Assembly (NCBI GenBank): GCA_003194485.1
Contig: PQXD01000001.1
Location: forward strand, 235,252 to 290,236
Length of the DNA stretch: 54,985 nt
Source: Deltaproteobacteria bacterium
GTDB taxonomy: Bacteria; Desulfobacterota; Dissulfuribacteria; Dissulfuribacterales; UBA3076
Direction: 5' to 3'
Part shown: positions 34,359 to 42,467 of the stretch, piece after piece
How positions within the stretch are numbered: the stretch's first letter is position 1
Layout: each line of letters begins with the position of its first letter
Program-made: the position numbers and the translations under genes
The notes under the pieces: model-generated
What the model was told of the DNA's origin: nothing
Seen by the model: the letters and a program-made list of their open reading frames with translations, nothing else
The model's database searches: none

Positions 34359-35177
34359 ATGGGCCGGCTGGCAAAAAATCCTTTGGCAGTGGCAGGACTT
34401 CTAATAGTCGGGCTTCTCTGTCTCGTTGCCCTTTCCGCCCCCTGGCTTGCCCCCTATGACCCGCAGGCAATAGATACCTGGCACATTCTTGAGTCACCTT
34501 CAAAGTCCCATCCATTTGGTACGGACTCACTCGGCAGGGACTGTCTTTCAAGGCTTATCTATGGAGCGAGAATATCGCTGCTGGTTGGGATTGTAGCTGT
34601 CGGGATTTCAACAGTCATTGGCACTATCCTCGGGTCCTTGGCCGGATTTTACGGCAAGTGGATAGACGGGCTGATAATGCGTTTTGTGGACATAGTACTC
34701 TGCTTTCCCACTATTTTTCTCATAATGGCCGTTATCGCCTTTCTTGAGCCATCAATTTTGAACATCATGGTGGTGATAGGTCTCACAAGCTGGATGGGGG
34801 TGGCCCGGCTCGTAAGGGCGGAATTCCTGAGCCTCAGGCAGCGCGATTTCGTGTTGGCAGCCAGGATATCAGGTGCCTCCAATACAAGGATAGTTTTTTC
34901 ACATATCTTACCGAATGCAGTGGCTCCGATCCTTGTGGCAGCCACGCTTGGAGTCGGCGGGGCAATTCTCACCGAGAGCGCCCTTAGTTTTCTCGGAATC
35001 GGAGTGCAGCCTCCTACACCAAGCTGGGGCAATATGCTTACTGAAGGCAAGGACAACCTGGAGATAGCCTGGTGGCTTTCGATGTTCCCGGGCCTGGCAA
35101 TCCTCGTGACCGTACTCGGGTACAATCTGTTGGGAGAAGGGCTGAGAGATGCCCTGGATCCAAGGATGAGGGACTGA
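34359..35177 (+). CDS. ABC transporter permease, peptide/nickel type (DppC-like)
   Basis: 272-aa partner permease. It begins with TM1 in NPLAVAGLLIVGLLCLVALSAPWLAPYDP and has HPFGTDSLGRDCLSRLIYGARISLLVGI. The EAA loop is RQRDFVLAARISGASNTRIVFSHILPNAVAPI, and it ends GEGLRDALDPRMRD as usual for DppC. ATG 34359, seven bases after the DppB-like stop, is preferred over an overlapping upstream start at 34302, which adds sequence with no similarity. Confidence 0.94.
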   Translation: MGRLAKNPLAVAGLLIVGLLCLVALSAPWLAPYDPQAIDTWHILESPSKSHPFGTDSLGRDCLSRLIYGARISLLVGIVAVGISTVIGTILGSLAGFYGKWIDGLIMRFVDIVLCFPTIFLIMAVIAFLEPSILNIMVVIGLTSWMGVARLVRAEFLSLRQRDFVLAARISGASNTRIVFSHILPNAVAPILVAATLGVGGAILTESALSFLGIGVQPPTPSWGNMLTEGKDNLEIAWWLSMFPGLAILVTVLGYNLLGEGLRDALDPRMRD

Positions 35178-35676
35178 AGTTGATTTATGTCAAAAAACCT
35201 GATTTTTTCAGCGGGCCTGAATGCATAACAACTGATTTTACCTCCCTGCGGAATGCGCTGAACCTGCTATATTTTTCATTATGGTATTCATGGAGTATTT
35301 CTATTTAAGATATATATGAAGAAAAAGGAGCCTTTTAATCCGGAATTACAAAAGATAAAAAATAGAGCTATTCGGCGAGAGAGCCCGAGCAACTATGTTG
35401 AGGCCGCTCAAGGACCTCGTGGGGGAGAATCATGGGCCTCTCACTGAATTCTGGAATCCGGATAAGGCCTGTCTGCGTGCGTTCACGCACAGGCAGGGAT
35501 GATAGGCGGCTTGAAACAAAGCACGCCGGATACTGATAACGGTTAGGTCCAGGATTCGCTATAGGTGAGAGTTCCGCCGGACCTTTTGCAGGGGCTGTTA
35601 CAGGCCCAACAGGAAACTTGCGCTTGTTAGACATCCAAATGTTTAACTAGCTGTTTTTAAAAAAGAAATATTTTAG
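35178..35676. other. Intergenic region with no recognised gene
   Basis: A minus-strand frame (35368-35634, MSNKRKFPVGPVTAPAKGPAELSPIANPG...) is open but matches no family I know. The sequence includes a hairpin, TGCGTG-CGTT-CACGCA, around 35477. Low-complexity composition and strong secondary structure suggest a structured or mobile-element remnant rather than a gene. The region marks the beginning of the accessory island. Confidence 0.4.
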
Positions 35677-35985
35677 CTTGACTTAGCTAATGAGGATTCG
35701 CCTTTTCATCTTAGATCTGCGGAAAATTTTAAGGAGGTGGCAGGTAAAAGTGAATTATGGATTTCAAGGCAGGTATTGAGGGAATATGCGGTTGTTATGA
35801 CAAGAACCGGAATTGTAGAAAAACCGCTCTCTCCAGATGAAGTGGCCGCAGGCATAGAACAATGGGAAAGTATCTTTAAGATTGCAGATGAAACAGAGGA
35901 GGTTACAGCAATTCTTGTGGAAATGATTAAAGAATATGCTATAGAAGGTAAAAGTATCCATTCATTTACAGGCACCAAAGCTTGA
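35677..35985 (+). pseudogene. 5'-truncated PIN-domain (VapC-like) toxin remnant
   Basis: The frame LDLANEDSPFHLRSAENFKEVAGKSELWISRQVLREYAVVMTRTGIVEKPLSPDEVAAGIEQWESIFKIADETEEVTAILVEMIKEYAIEGKSIHSFTGTKA aligns with PIN-domain RNase toxins of the type that contain ELWISRQVLREYL. The initial VFVDTNVLVYA strand with its catalytic Asp is missing, and the C-terminal DANI block after IH is replaced. A GTG at 35737 could start translation, but the product would lack catalytic residues. No antitoxin frame lies next to it. Confidence 0.75.
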
Positions 35986-36076
35986 GCTGAAAAAAGGGAA
36001 TCCGTATGTTCATTCCGAAACAGCGTTCTATAGATCACATGTACCGAGTACGCTCTTCTGGGACAGAAAAAGGAGT

Positions 36077-36121
36077 GTCAGGTGGACGGCTAATTTCTAT
36101 TTTCGAGGGCTGACCCCTTTG
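36077..36121. repeat. 45-bp direct repeat, left copy (flanks vapBC)
   Basis: Starts GTCAGGTGGACGGCTAATTT and ends GACCCCTTTG; the copy at 37053-37097 differs at one base (GGGCT against GGGCC). The two copies flank the toxin-antitoxin pair at a distance of 976 bp. It resembles REP-like sequences with GGGGTCAG-type heads, seen here on the complementary strand as CAAAGGGGTCAG. Confidence 0.85.
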
Positions 36122-36135
36122 CTTTTGCTTTCCTT

Positions 36136-36549
36136 TTATGGAATTAGTGTGAAGCCTGCTGTCACAAAATGTTTGTCAAAGGAGAAGGCCTCTGTAATTC
36201 CATATTGTTTCATGACAACAAAGCTCACCGCATCTGTATAACTGAAATCTTGATCTTGATATTGCCGTAATATTGATTCCGCTTTTTCTTCAAGCATATT
36301 GTCAGAATAGATTTTGACAACCCGTGGACTCGATGCGATGTTTTCCAGAAAGGCGATGGCCGCCTGATATCCAATACAGCGACGTATCAAGATATGTGTT
36401 TCAGCGACGATAAGGTTTGTTGTTTTTAGAGGGTGATAGTTGCCAAGCAGCTCGGGATAGATCTTGACAGCCTTATCGTGGTGTTGATCAGAACTGTCTG
36501 CCAAAGCATACCAGGCGCCTGTATCAACAAATAACGTATTATGGTCCAT
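36136..36549 (-). CDS. PIN-domain toxin, VapC-like
   Basis: 137-aa PIN-fold RNase. The acidic residues expected in the active site are seen in LFVDTGAWYALADSSDQHHD at the start, IVAETHILIRR in the middle, and FSYTDAVSFVVMKQYGITEAFSFDKHF near the end. It is the toxin of a type II toxin-antitoxin pair; VapC toxins usually cleave tRNA or rRNA. It starts eight bases after the stop of a ribbon-helix-helix antitoxin gene. Confidence 0.9.
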   Translation of the reverse strand: MDHNTLFVDTGAWYALADSSDQHHDKAVKIYPELLGNYHPLKTTNLIVAETHILIRRCIGYQAAIAFLENIASSPRVVKIYSDNMLEEKAESILRQYQDQDFSYTDAVSFVVMKQYGITEAFSFDKHFVTAGFTLIP

Positions 36550-36557
36550 GTAATACT

Positions 36558-36803
36558 CTATTTTTCCAATGAAACCAAATAGTCATCATGCTTTTCAGCG
36601 ATGTCTTTTTTCCCAGAGGCTCCAAGATTTATGATGTTGAGGGCCGGATCTTTTTCCAGCGGAAGTCCGGCGATAAAATTAGAGATACATGAGCGGATAA
36701 TGGCAGCCTTGGACTTTCCGCTGGTCTTGGACAAAAAACCAATAATTTTTTGCTGTTCCGGATCCAAATAGACCTGAACAGGTATTTTTTTGAGTTTTTT
36801 CAT
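36558..36803 (-). CDS. Ribbon-helix-helix antitoxin (CopG-like)
   Basis: 81-aa DNA-binding antitoxin. The N-terminal segment KIPVQVYLDPEQQKIIGFLSKTSGKSKAAIIRSCISNFIAG is a typical ribbon-helix-helix fold. The C-terminal region (ALNIINLGASGKKDIAEKHDDYLV) would wrap the PIN toxin. An 18-bp perfect palindrome lies just upstream, as expected for autoregulation by the toxin-antitoxin complex. Confidence 0.88.
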   Translation of the reverse strand: MKKLKKIPVQVYLDPEQQKIIGFLSKTSGKSKAAIIRSCISNFIAGLPLEKDPALNIINLGASGKKDIAEKHDDYLVSLEK

Positions 36804-36821
36804 TGTACAAACTCCAGGTGT

Positions 36822-36870
36822 TATATATTATAATATATATAATAATGATATATAAAAAAGTGATTGTCAA
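36822..36870 (-). promoter_or_regulatory. Promoter and palindromic operator of the PIN/RHH module
   Basis: On the minus strand TTGACA (36865-36870) is followed after 17 bases by CATTAT. The perfect 18-bp palindrome TATATATTA/TAATATATA (36822-36839) lies between the -10 element and the antitoxin start, a suitable place for repression by the antitoxin. Confidence 0.65.
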
Positions 36871-37052
36871 ACAGAAAAAATAAGCGAAAAAAGGAGAGTT
36901 GGCCGCAGACTCACGCATACCGACACAGATAGCAGATTCTCGTGGGCCTGGATGACTCAAGTTCGAGGGAATATGGCAAAAGGGCTTTAGTTACTTCTGC
37001 CACCTCCAGATCCAGTACGACCCCCATTAGCCCCCGAACAGGAAGATAGGGA

Positions 37053-37097
37053 GTCAGGTGGACGGCTAATTTCTATTTTCGAGGGCCGACCCCTTTG
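37053..37097. repeat. 45-bp direct repeat, right copy
   Basis: Second copy of the repeat at 36077-36121, lying just after the stop codon of the DUF4143 ATPase gene. The pair brackets the toxin-antitoxin module and could mark an insertion or a recombination unit. Confidence 0.85.
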
Positions 37098-37099
37098 TT

Positions 37100-38419
37100 T
37101 TATTGAAAAGTACCGGCAAGCCACTGCGATAATCCGCACGGTGTTATGAAACGTACGTCCATACCTGCAAGCTCAACTGTCTGTTCCAGAGCCATATTCA
37201 ACACGCTGAATTCCTTCGGCACATATGCTTCGATAAAGCTTCGGGCAGACCTATTAAGCTTGGCCTGCTTAAGTGAGGAATATTTGACTTCCAGACCATA
37301 GATTTCTCCGGCGTGTTCTATTACGAAGTCAACCTCAGCTCCGGCCTTACTCCGCCAGAACTTTAACGAACTTTGTAGCGGGAGCGCCTTGTAGATTTCC
37401 GTAAGGGCCCAGTTTTCAAGCAGTTGACCTCTGTCTGTTCTCAACTCTAATTCGCGTGAGAAATTATTCAGTAATTGGTTTCGAATACCATTGTCTATAA
37501 AAAACAGCTTTGGCGCTCCGGTAATTTCACGGCGCTTCCCGCCGGCAAACGGGTAGGCTTTTTTTACTATGTGGCTCTCCTCCAAAATCTCGATGTAGGC
37601 ATTGATGGTACCCACGTCCACGTTGCAGATGGAAGCCAACTCTGAGAAATTTACCAGGTTGCCGATTTGTCCGGCTAACAGAGCTAACAATTTCCGGAAG
37701 GCGTCCACTCGCTTAATTTTGAACAAATCAGAGGCGTCCCGGAGTATGAGCGCTTCTACAAGATCGTTCAGCAGCATCACTTTTTCAGCATAGTCTGCCG
37801 CGAGATAAACGGCAGGATAACTTCCCAATACAAGTTGATGGGCAACAATTTGTTCACAAATATGCCTTGCGGCCACAGGATTTGGCGGATTGGTATGGGT
37901 CACTAACTCTCGCATGCTGAACGGCAATAGTTGTCGCCGGGTGGCTCTTCCGGCCAGTGATTCTCTGGTTCTGCTTGTCAGATGAAACGAGGATGATCCA
38001 GTGACCAGGATGGGAATATTCAGTTTACTGTCTACGAGGCCTTTGATAAAAAGTCCCGCCTCTTCCATGTGCTGGATTTCATCCACAAAGATCACTCTGA
38101 TAAATGGATAGTCTTCCCGCAGATGTTCTGCAAAATCAACATGAGAAGTACACCCCATCCGCAGTAGTGGATCTTCCATGTTGAGAAACAGAATATCCGG
38201 GGCGAACTGGCGGAGGAGATGCCAAGCCAGTGTCGATTTTCCCGACTGCCGAGGGCCGACAACCAACAATGTCCGATTACTCCGGACAACAGTATGTTCC
38301 ATATCCCGCTGTACATATTCAAGCGGAAGAAATCTATCAATGATTTCCGCGGCCTTCTTGGGATTGGTTACCCAAGGATTCATTTGTCTTATCCTGTTCT
38401 TTACCTCGATACTGAGCAT
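37100..38419 (-). CDS. AAA ATPase with DUF4143 domain
   Basis: 439-aa ATPase of a large, poorly understood family common in accessory regions. The N-terminal AAA_14-type domain has Walker A VGPRQSGKSTLAWH and Walker B VIFVDEIQHMEEAGLFIKGL, followed by TGSSSFHLTSRTRESLAGRATR. The C-terminal DUF4143 domain contains a nuclease-like region (FWRSKAGAEVDFVIEH...YGLEVKYSS), with D and EVK in the pattern of restriction-fold nucleases. It is monocistronic here and surrounded by toxin-antitoxin remnants. Biological role unknown. Confidence 0.9.
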   Translation of the reverse strand: MLSIEVKNRIRQMNPWVTNPKKAAEIIDRFLPLEYVQRDMEHTVVRSNRTLLVVGPRQSGKSTLAWHLLRQFAPDILFLNMEDPLLRMGCTSHVDFAEHLREDYPFIRVIFVDEIQHMEEAGLFIKGLVDSKLNIPILVTGSSSFHLTSRTRESLAGRATRRQLLPFSMRELVTHTNPPNPVAARHICEQIVAHQLVLGSYPAVYLAADYAEKVMLLNDLVEALILRDASDLFKIKRVDAFRKLLALLAGQIGNLVNFSELASICNVDVGTINAYIEILEESHIVKKAYPFAGGKRREITGAPKLFFIDNGIRNQLLNNFSRELELRTDRGQLLENWALTEIYKALPLQSSLKFWRSKAGAEVDFVIEHAGEIYGLEVKYSSLKQAKLNRSARSFIEAYVPKEFSVLNMALEQTVELAGMDVRFITPCGLSQWLAGTFQ

Positions 38420-38562
38420 GTCTTCTCTCGTCTCCTAAAAAACGGTGGTCTTATAATCAATATAAGCAGGGCTAAACAAGATTGTCAATCGAAATTAGCC
38501 TGTATTTGACGTGGGGGGCGTTGGCAATTTAAATTAGCCACAGACAAGGCGGGGCTGTGGCC

Positions 38563-38760
38563 TTATTGAGATTCCCCGTCAAGAATATCGTGAGTTCCGA
38601 TTGCTCGAAAAATCAATCCGTTTTCAAGAAATTGAAAAGTGAAACGATATTTCATGGCAATTGATCCCTCCCGCCGATTCTTTGTTCCCTGGATTCGCTT
38701 AACTCTGAGCGAGGGGTGTGACGTTTCGGAACTTGTCGGAAAGGGGGACGTCGTGCAGAG
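38563..38760 (-). pseudogene. C-terminal fragment of a RelE/ParE-type toxin
   Basis: The minus-strand frame ...HPSLRVKRIQGTKNRREGSIAMKYRFTFQFLENGLIFRAIGTHDILDGESQ ends at TAA 38563. The HPSLRVK...YRFTFQF...IGTHDIL pattern is that of ParE/RelE-fold toxins. The usual N-terminal helices are absent (the frame upstream reads SDNLSGTLCTTSPFPTSSETS, without similarity). No antitoxin gene remains next to it. Confidence 0.7.
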
Positions 38761-38827
38761 CGTGCCTGACAGGTTATCTGAACCGGGCAGAATCTTTCAA
38801 ATCTTCATATAAGATAAAGGATTGAAT

Positions 38828-38905
38828 AATTCTCGCTCAAAGACGCCAAGGCGCAAAGGGAAAGAGGAATAATCTTGGCGTTTTTGCGTCTTTGCGCGAG
38901 AAATT
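38828..38905. repeat. Imperfect palindromic repeat (CTCGC.CAAAGACGC type)
   Basis: AATTCTCGCTCAAAGACGCC on the left faces the complement of CTTTGCGCGAGAAATT on the right, with CTTGGCG/CGCCAAG between. The element is about 78 bp and folds into one long imperfect stem. This kind of CGC-AAAGACGC palindrome is dispersed in many bacterial genomes. It lies between the RelE fragment and the second PIN toxin gene. Confidence 0.75.
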
Positions 38906-38993
38906 ATGCGGAATTTAGGGGACCGAGTTAGTTTAATGAGCTGGGGACCTATTGGTTTGGAGAAGACACGGAGGGCATTCTTACGGTTCATTC

Positions 38994-39386
38994 TTACCAG
39001 ACAGCTTGTACATGTGGATATTCTATAATTTTTCTATCCTTTGTCAAAAGCGTTAAATTATGAGTTCTTGCAGTGGCTACAATGATTCGATCTGCCGGGT
39101 CTTTATGGAAACTGCCAGGAAGATTGCATGACTCCATCGCTATTTCAGGCGTTAACTCAATTACCCGTAAACCGCTGTTCCCAATAGCATCGTTTAGCCA
39201 GCGCTTCGGATCAATTTTTACATTTATGTGCCCTTTGGTCACCATCATTGCAAATTCCCATATGGAAATCGAGGCAATGGCGCGTTGATCGGTTTGCGTC
39301 TTTTTAATCAATCTTTTGACATTATCGGACAGCAGCTTCGTTGCGCTATGCGCCCATATCCAGGTGTGCGTATCCAGTAGAATCAT
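38994..39386 (-). CDS. PIN-domain toxin, VapC-like (second module)
   Basis: 130-aa PIN-fold RNase. Acidic active-site residues are in MILLDTHTWIWAHS, SISIWEFAMM and FHKDPADRIIVATARTHNLTLLTKDRKI, the classical VapC pattern of the subfamily paired with Phd-type antitoxins. Its start lies three bases after the antitoxin stop, so the pair is co-translated. Confidence 0.93.
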   Translation of the reverse strand: MILLDTHTWIWAHSATKLLSDNVKRLIKKTQTDQRAIASISIWEFAMMVTKGHINVKIDPKRWLNDAIGNSGLRVIELTPEIAMESCNLPGSFHKDPADRIIVATARTHNLTLLTKDRKIIEYPHVQAVW

Positions 39387-39389
39387 AAC

Positions 39390-39623
39390 TTAATCAAGTT
39401 CCCATGCGTCAGGATCAATGACCGGTTCGGTTAAATCTCCAATAGTTTCAACAAGACCTTCCATGCTTCCGAGGAGAGGATCTTTTTCGTTCTGCCGCGC
39501 AAAGTGCACCAGCTTCGCAATCGGCTTGCCTCGTTTGGTAATAACCACCTCTTTATGTGTTACCTTGACCTGGTCAAGGATCTTAAAACAATTTGTCCGG
39601 AATTTTGCGGCATTGATTTCCAT
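39390..39623 (-). CDS. Phd/YefM-family antitoxin
   Basis: 77-aa antitoxin. The N-terminal fold MEINAAKFRTNCFKILDQVKVTHKEVVITKRGKPIAKLVHF is typical Phd/YefM. The acidic C-terminus (LTEPVIDPDAWELD) is the part that neutralises the toxin. It is followed directly by the PIN toxin gene. An AT-rich region upstream (39630-39685) probably holds its promoter. Confidence 0.93.
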   Translation of the reverse strand: MEINAAKFRTNCFKILDQVKVTHKEVVITKRGKPIAKLVHFARQNEKDPLLGSMEGLVETIGDLTEPVIDPDAWELD

Positions 39624-39686
39624 TTATTGATCACCCCCCTATATGATTGTGTACATTTTAATATGTACTAATAGTAAAGTCAATCT

Positions 39687-40034
39687 TTGGACATCGTTCG
39701 TGGTTTCCTGATGGTGGCCGAATCGGACAGATCATTAGGTGAAGTCATAAATATAGGAAGCAACTTCGAAATATCCATCGGGGATACGGTGAATTTGATC
39801 GCTGAAATCATGAATACCCAAATAGAGATCCAAACTGATGATCAACGTATTCGCCCGGACAAAAGTGAGGTGGAAAGACTCTGGGCGGATAACACCAAAG
39901 CCAGGGAACTTACGGACTGGGAACCTCTCTATGCCATGCGGGAAGGATTCAAAAAGGGCCTTGCAGAGTCAGTTGAGTGGTTCACCAATCCTGATAATCT
40001 GAGATTATATAAGGCAGATATCTATAACCTGTAA
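39687..40034 (+). pseudogene. C-terminal fragment of an NAD-dependent sugar epimerase/dehydratase
   Basis: The frame LDIVRGFLMVAESDRSLGEVINIGSNFEISIGDTVNLIAEIM...RIRPDKSEVERLWADNTKARELTDWEPLYAMREGFKKGLAESVEWF corresponds to the last third of extended short-chain sugar-nucleotide epimerases and dehydratases. The Rossmann domain and catalytic Tyr-x-x-x-Lys are missing. The start is a TTG with no ribosome-binding site. It is a leftover of a larger gene. Confidence 0.8.
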
Positions 40035-40081
40035 TTCCTCCAGATTGAGGAGATATCCCAGCTTGTGGCCTGTCCCCCATT

Positions 40082-40360
40082 TCACCTCCACCCTTCTAAG
40101 GCTACAGCAACTTCGGGTCTAAGGAGTCTTGATTTAGCCGGTTTGAGGCCCTTTACTTTCACATAAACGACCCTTTGATCTGGCTCTCTTTGCCTCTCGG
40201 CTAATTGCATGCTCCACTCGTTATATTGTTCATCTCCTTCAACCTGAAGGACAATCTGGGCATTTCGCGGTATGTTGACCGCAAATTCAGGATGCTCCAC
40301 CACATAACGGTCAAACTCTGTGACTAATATGGCATGCTTTCTCTCTAAGATAGAGATCAT
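40082..40360 (-). CDS. DUF5647 family protein
   Basis: 92-aa cytosolic protein beginning MISILERKHAILVTEFDRYVVEHPEFAVNIPRNAQIVLQVEGDEQYNEWSMQLAERQ, which matches the small DUF5647 family. No function is known. These genes often lie in toxin-antitoxin-rich accessory DNA. It is the last recognisable gene on the left side of a 66-bp perfect hairpin. Confidence 0.75.
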   Translation of the reverse strand: MISILERKHAILVTEFDRYVVEHPEFAVNIPRNAQIVLQVEGDEQYNEWSMQLAERQREPDQRVVYVKVKGLKPAKSRLLRPEVAVALEGWR

Positions 40361-40385
40361 CTATTTACCCTCCAGAAAAGTTTTT

Positions 40386-40451
40386 GGGTCCTCGACGTTT
40401 TCTGTGATTTGATATATGGCTATATCAAATCACAGAAAACGTCGAGGACCC
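40386..40451. repeat. Perfect 31-bp inverted repeat with 4-base loop
   Basis: GGGTCCTCGACGTTTTCTGT... (40386-40416) and its exact complement (40421-40451) are separated only by TGGC. It lies in the 296-bp gap between DUF5647 (minus) and glgA (plus), close to the start of the minus-strand gene. The remainder of that gap shows no gene. A stem this long and perfect is unusual. It could be a recent template-switch duplication, an extruding recombination site, or a fold-back artefact. Confidence 0.95.
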
Positions 40452-40656
40452 TTTATGATGTGGGGCGTGACAGTCAAGTTATTCTGGTCTATAGTCTTTG
40501 ACTTTGCTATCTGAAGAAGGGAAATCTCAATTTCCCGAGCAGTGGTTAACGCATCTCCAGTAACTTATGTGGAGCTAACTCAACAGTCATACAGGCTGTT
40601 GGCTGAAGACTGTCAGGTCAGATTGTGCTTTTCGGCCTATTGCCGATAGGGATATT

Positions 40657-42258
40657 ATGGAGATATTGAGAGACAAAAAAAGGCGGAGCCGCCTGAAATC
40701 CATCTGGATAGTGACCCGTGAATACAGAGGGATAGCCGGTGCAGGCGGAGTCAAGGATGTGAGCCGGGAGCTTGCTGAATCACTGGTGCGTGCCGGTTAT
40801 GAGGTTTCGCTTATCATGCCTCGTTACGGCTTTGTAAAGCCGGAAGAGACGGGTTTCAGGACTCTCGGCCCTCAATTCGAGGTGGACGCAAACTATGCCC
40901 ATGAGGAACGCAGGGAACGTGTAGGCTTTTGGCACCGGAAAACGAAGGGTGTTGACATAATACTTGTGGAGGCAGGCCGCTTTAGTGAAAAGCTGGGTGT
41001 TTACACATACACCGAGGCAGAAGAGTCTCTTGATCCAACTCGTAAAAAAGGGGAGGGGCACTTCGACTATTTTGCCATGAATATCCTGCTTCAGAAGGCG
41101 GCACTGGATTTTGCAATTTTCACAGGTGCCAGGCCGGACGTGTTCCATTGCCAGGATGGTCATACGAGTGTGCTTCCGGCCATGATGAGAGAAATCGAGG
41201 GCTTCCGGCACTATTTCAAGGGCAGCAGCGCCTTGATTACCATCCATAACGCAGGCTTAGGCTATCATCAGGGTGTGGCCGATCTGATATTCGCCGCGGC
41301 TATTACCGGGCTTCCCAGGAGGGTGATCTACAGATCTCTTCTCAACGGATATTTTAATCCGTTTCTTGCCGGTGCTGCTTATGTGCCTATAAATACGGTA
41401 AGTGAAAACTACGCGAGAGAGCTTCAGGAAACGGAGCTCGATGCCCTTACAGGCTGGCTGGGTCATGCCCTTAAAGACAGGGGCGTATTTATCGAAGGAA
41501 TTACTAACGGCATAAATCCTGATGAGTTCAGCCCCAACCATCCGGAGAAATTAGGGCTTCCCGCGGCCTTTGATCCGGTCAGGGGTGATCTGGCCGGGAA
41601 GGCAATCTGCAAAAAGGAACTTATTATCAGACTGTTGTTTGGCGAGACTGACAAAGTCCAAATATATGGCTCTATTGAATACAATCCAAGCCAGCCGCTC
41701 TTGACTGCCGTGAGCCGGTTCACCGAGCAAAAAGGCCTGGATATTCTTGGTCAGGCCCTGGAAGGCCTGCTGACACTGGACAAGGAGGTTCAGGCAGTAA
41801 TTCTTGGCAGTGGCAGCAGGGACATAGAGAATAATCTCACATCTTTGGCAGGGCACCCTGCCTATAAGGAACGGCTTGCGATAATCATCGGATATGATCC
41901 AGGGCTTGCAGACCTGATTTATGCTGCAGGTGATTTTTTTATAATTCCATCCCGATATGAGCCCTGCGGACTCACCGACTTTATGGCCCAGCTCATGGGA
42001 AATCTGCCCATTGTCCATGCCACCGGCGGCCTGGTCAAGGTAAGGGATGGTTTCAATGGTTTCTCTTATAAGGATCACACGCCTGATGCCCTCGTTCAGG
42101 CTGTGAGGAGGGCCTTAAAGACCTACAGGGATTCACCTGACACAATCAAGGAGATGCAGGTAAACGCGGTGCGTAACATTTATGAAAATTACACCTGGGA
42201 TAAGGCAAGGAAGAAGTATATAAGACTCTATCGAAAGGCTGTGGAGTCGATAAGGTAA
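40657..42258 (+). CDS. glgA: Glycogen/starch synthase (GT5)
   Basis: 533-aa glucosyltransferase extending alpha-1,4-glucan from ADP-glucose. The N-terminal Rossmann domain has the donor loop in GAGGVKDVSRELAESL (corresponding to KxGGLgDV). The middle includes the acceptor region VFHCQDGHTSVLPAMM and NTVSENYARELQ. The C-terminal domain contains the signature IIPSRYEPCGLTDFMAQLMGNLPIVHATGGLVKV with the catalytic Glu. The divergent KxGGL loop places it in a subgroup away from E. coli GlgA. Single-gene unit with an AT-poor, high-GC body typical of the host. Confidence 0.92.
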   Translation: MEILRDKKRRSRLKSIWIVTREYRGIAGAGGVKDVSRELAESLVRAGYEVSLIMPRYGFVKPEETGFRTLGPQFEVDANYAHEERRERVGFWHRKTKGVDIILVEAGRFSEKLGVYTYTEAEESLDPTRKKGEGHFDYFAMNILLQKAALDFAIFTGARPDVFHCQDGHTSVLPAMMREIEGFRHYFKGSSALITIHNAGLGYHQGVADLIFAAAITGLPRRVIYRSLLNGYFNPFLAGAAYVPINTVSENYARELQETELDALTGWLGHALKDRGVFIEGITNGINPDEFSPNHPEKLGLPAAFDPVRGDLAGKAICKKELIIRLLFGETDKVQIYGSIEYNPSQPLLTAVSRFTEQKGLDILGQALEGLLTLDKEVQAVILGSGSRDIENNLTSLAGHPAYKERLAIIIGYDPGLADLIYAAGDFFIIPSRYEPCGLTDFMAQLMGNLPIVHATGGLVKVRDGFNGFSYKDHTPDALVQAVRRALKTYRDSPDTIKEMQVNAVRNIYENYTWDKARKKYIRLYRKAVESIR

Positions 42259-42467
42259 CCTTGAACGGTGAGTTCTGAGACATCTCTTGATCAATAAACA
42301 ATCAGAGCCTTCTGTCTCTTCCACACATTGCCGGTGCCTGTATCCCGTGACTGGTTATTTGGTCATTTATAATTATAATAGCAATGGCAAGGGCAGAAAT
42401 AAAAATAACGTTGTTGCAAATACTTCCTAAGACGATAACCGGCAGCTATATAAGGTAAGGTAATATT

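Noticed and set aside
35368-35634. Minus-strand 88-codon frame (MSNKRKFPVGPV...)
   Set aside because: Proline-rich, no recognised family, and the DNA is full of hairpins; not called as a gene.
35600-35640. GCGCTTGTTAGAC-like sequence resembling an integron attC end
   Set aside because: No matching partner half-site was found at the expected distance and no integrase is present.
36074-38910. CRISPR-like repeats in the accessory island
   Set aside because: Only two copies of the 45-bp repeat with a gene-sized gap; no regular short spacers and no cas genes.
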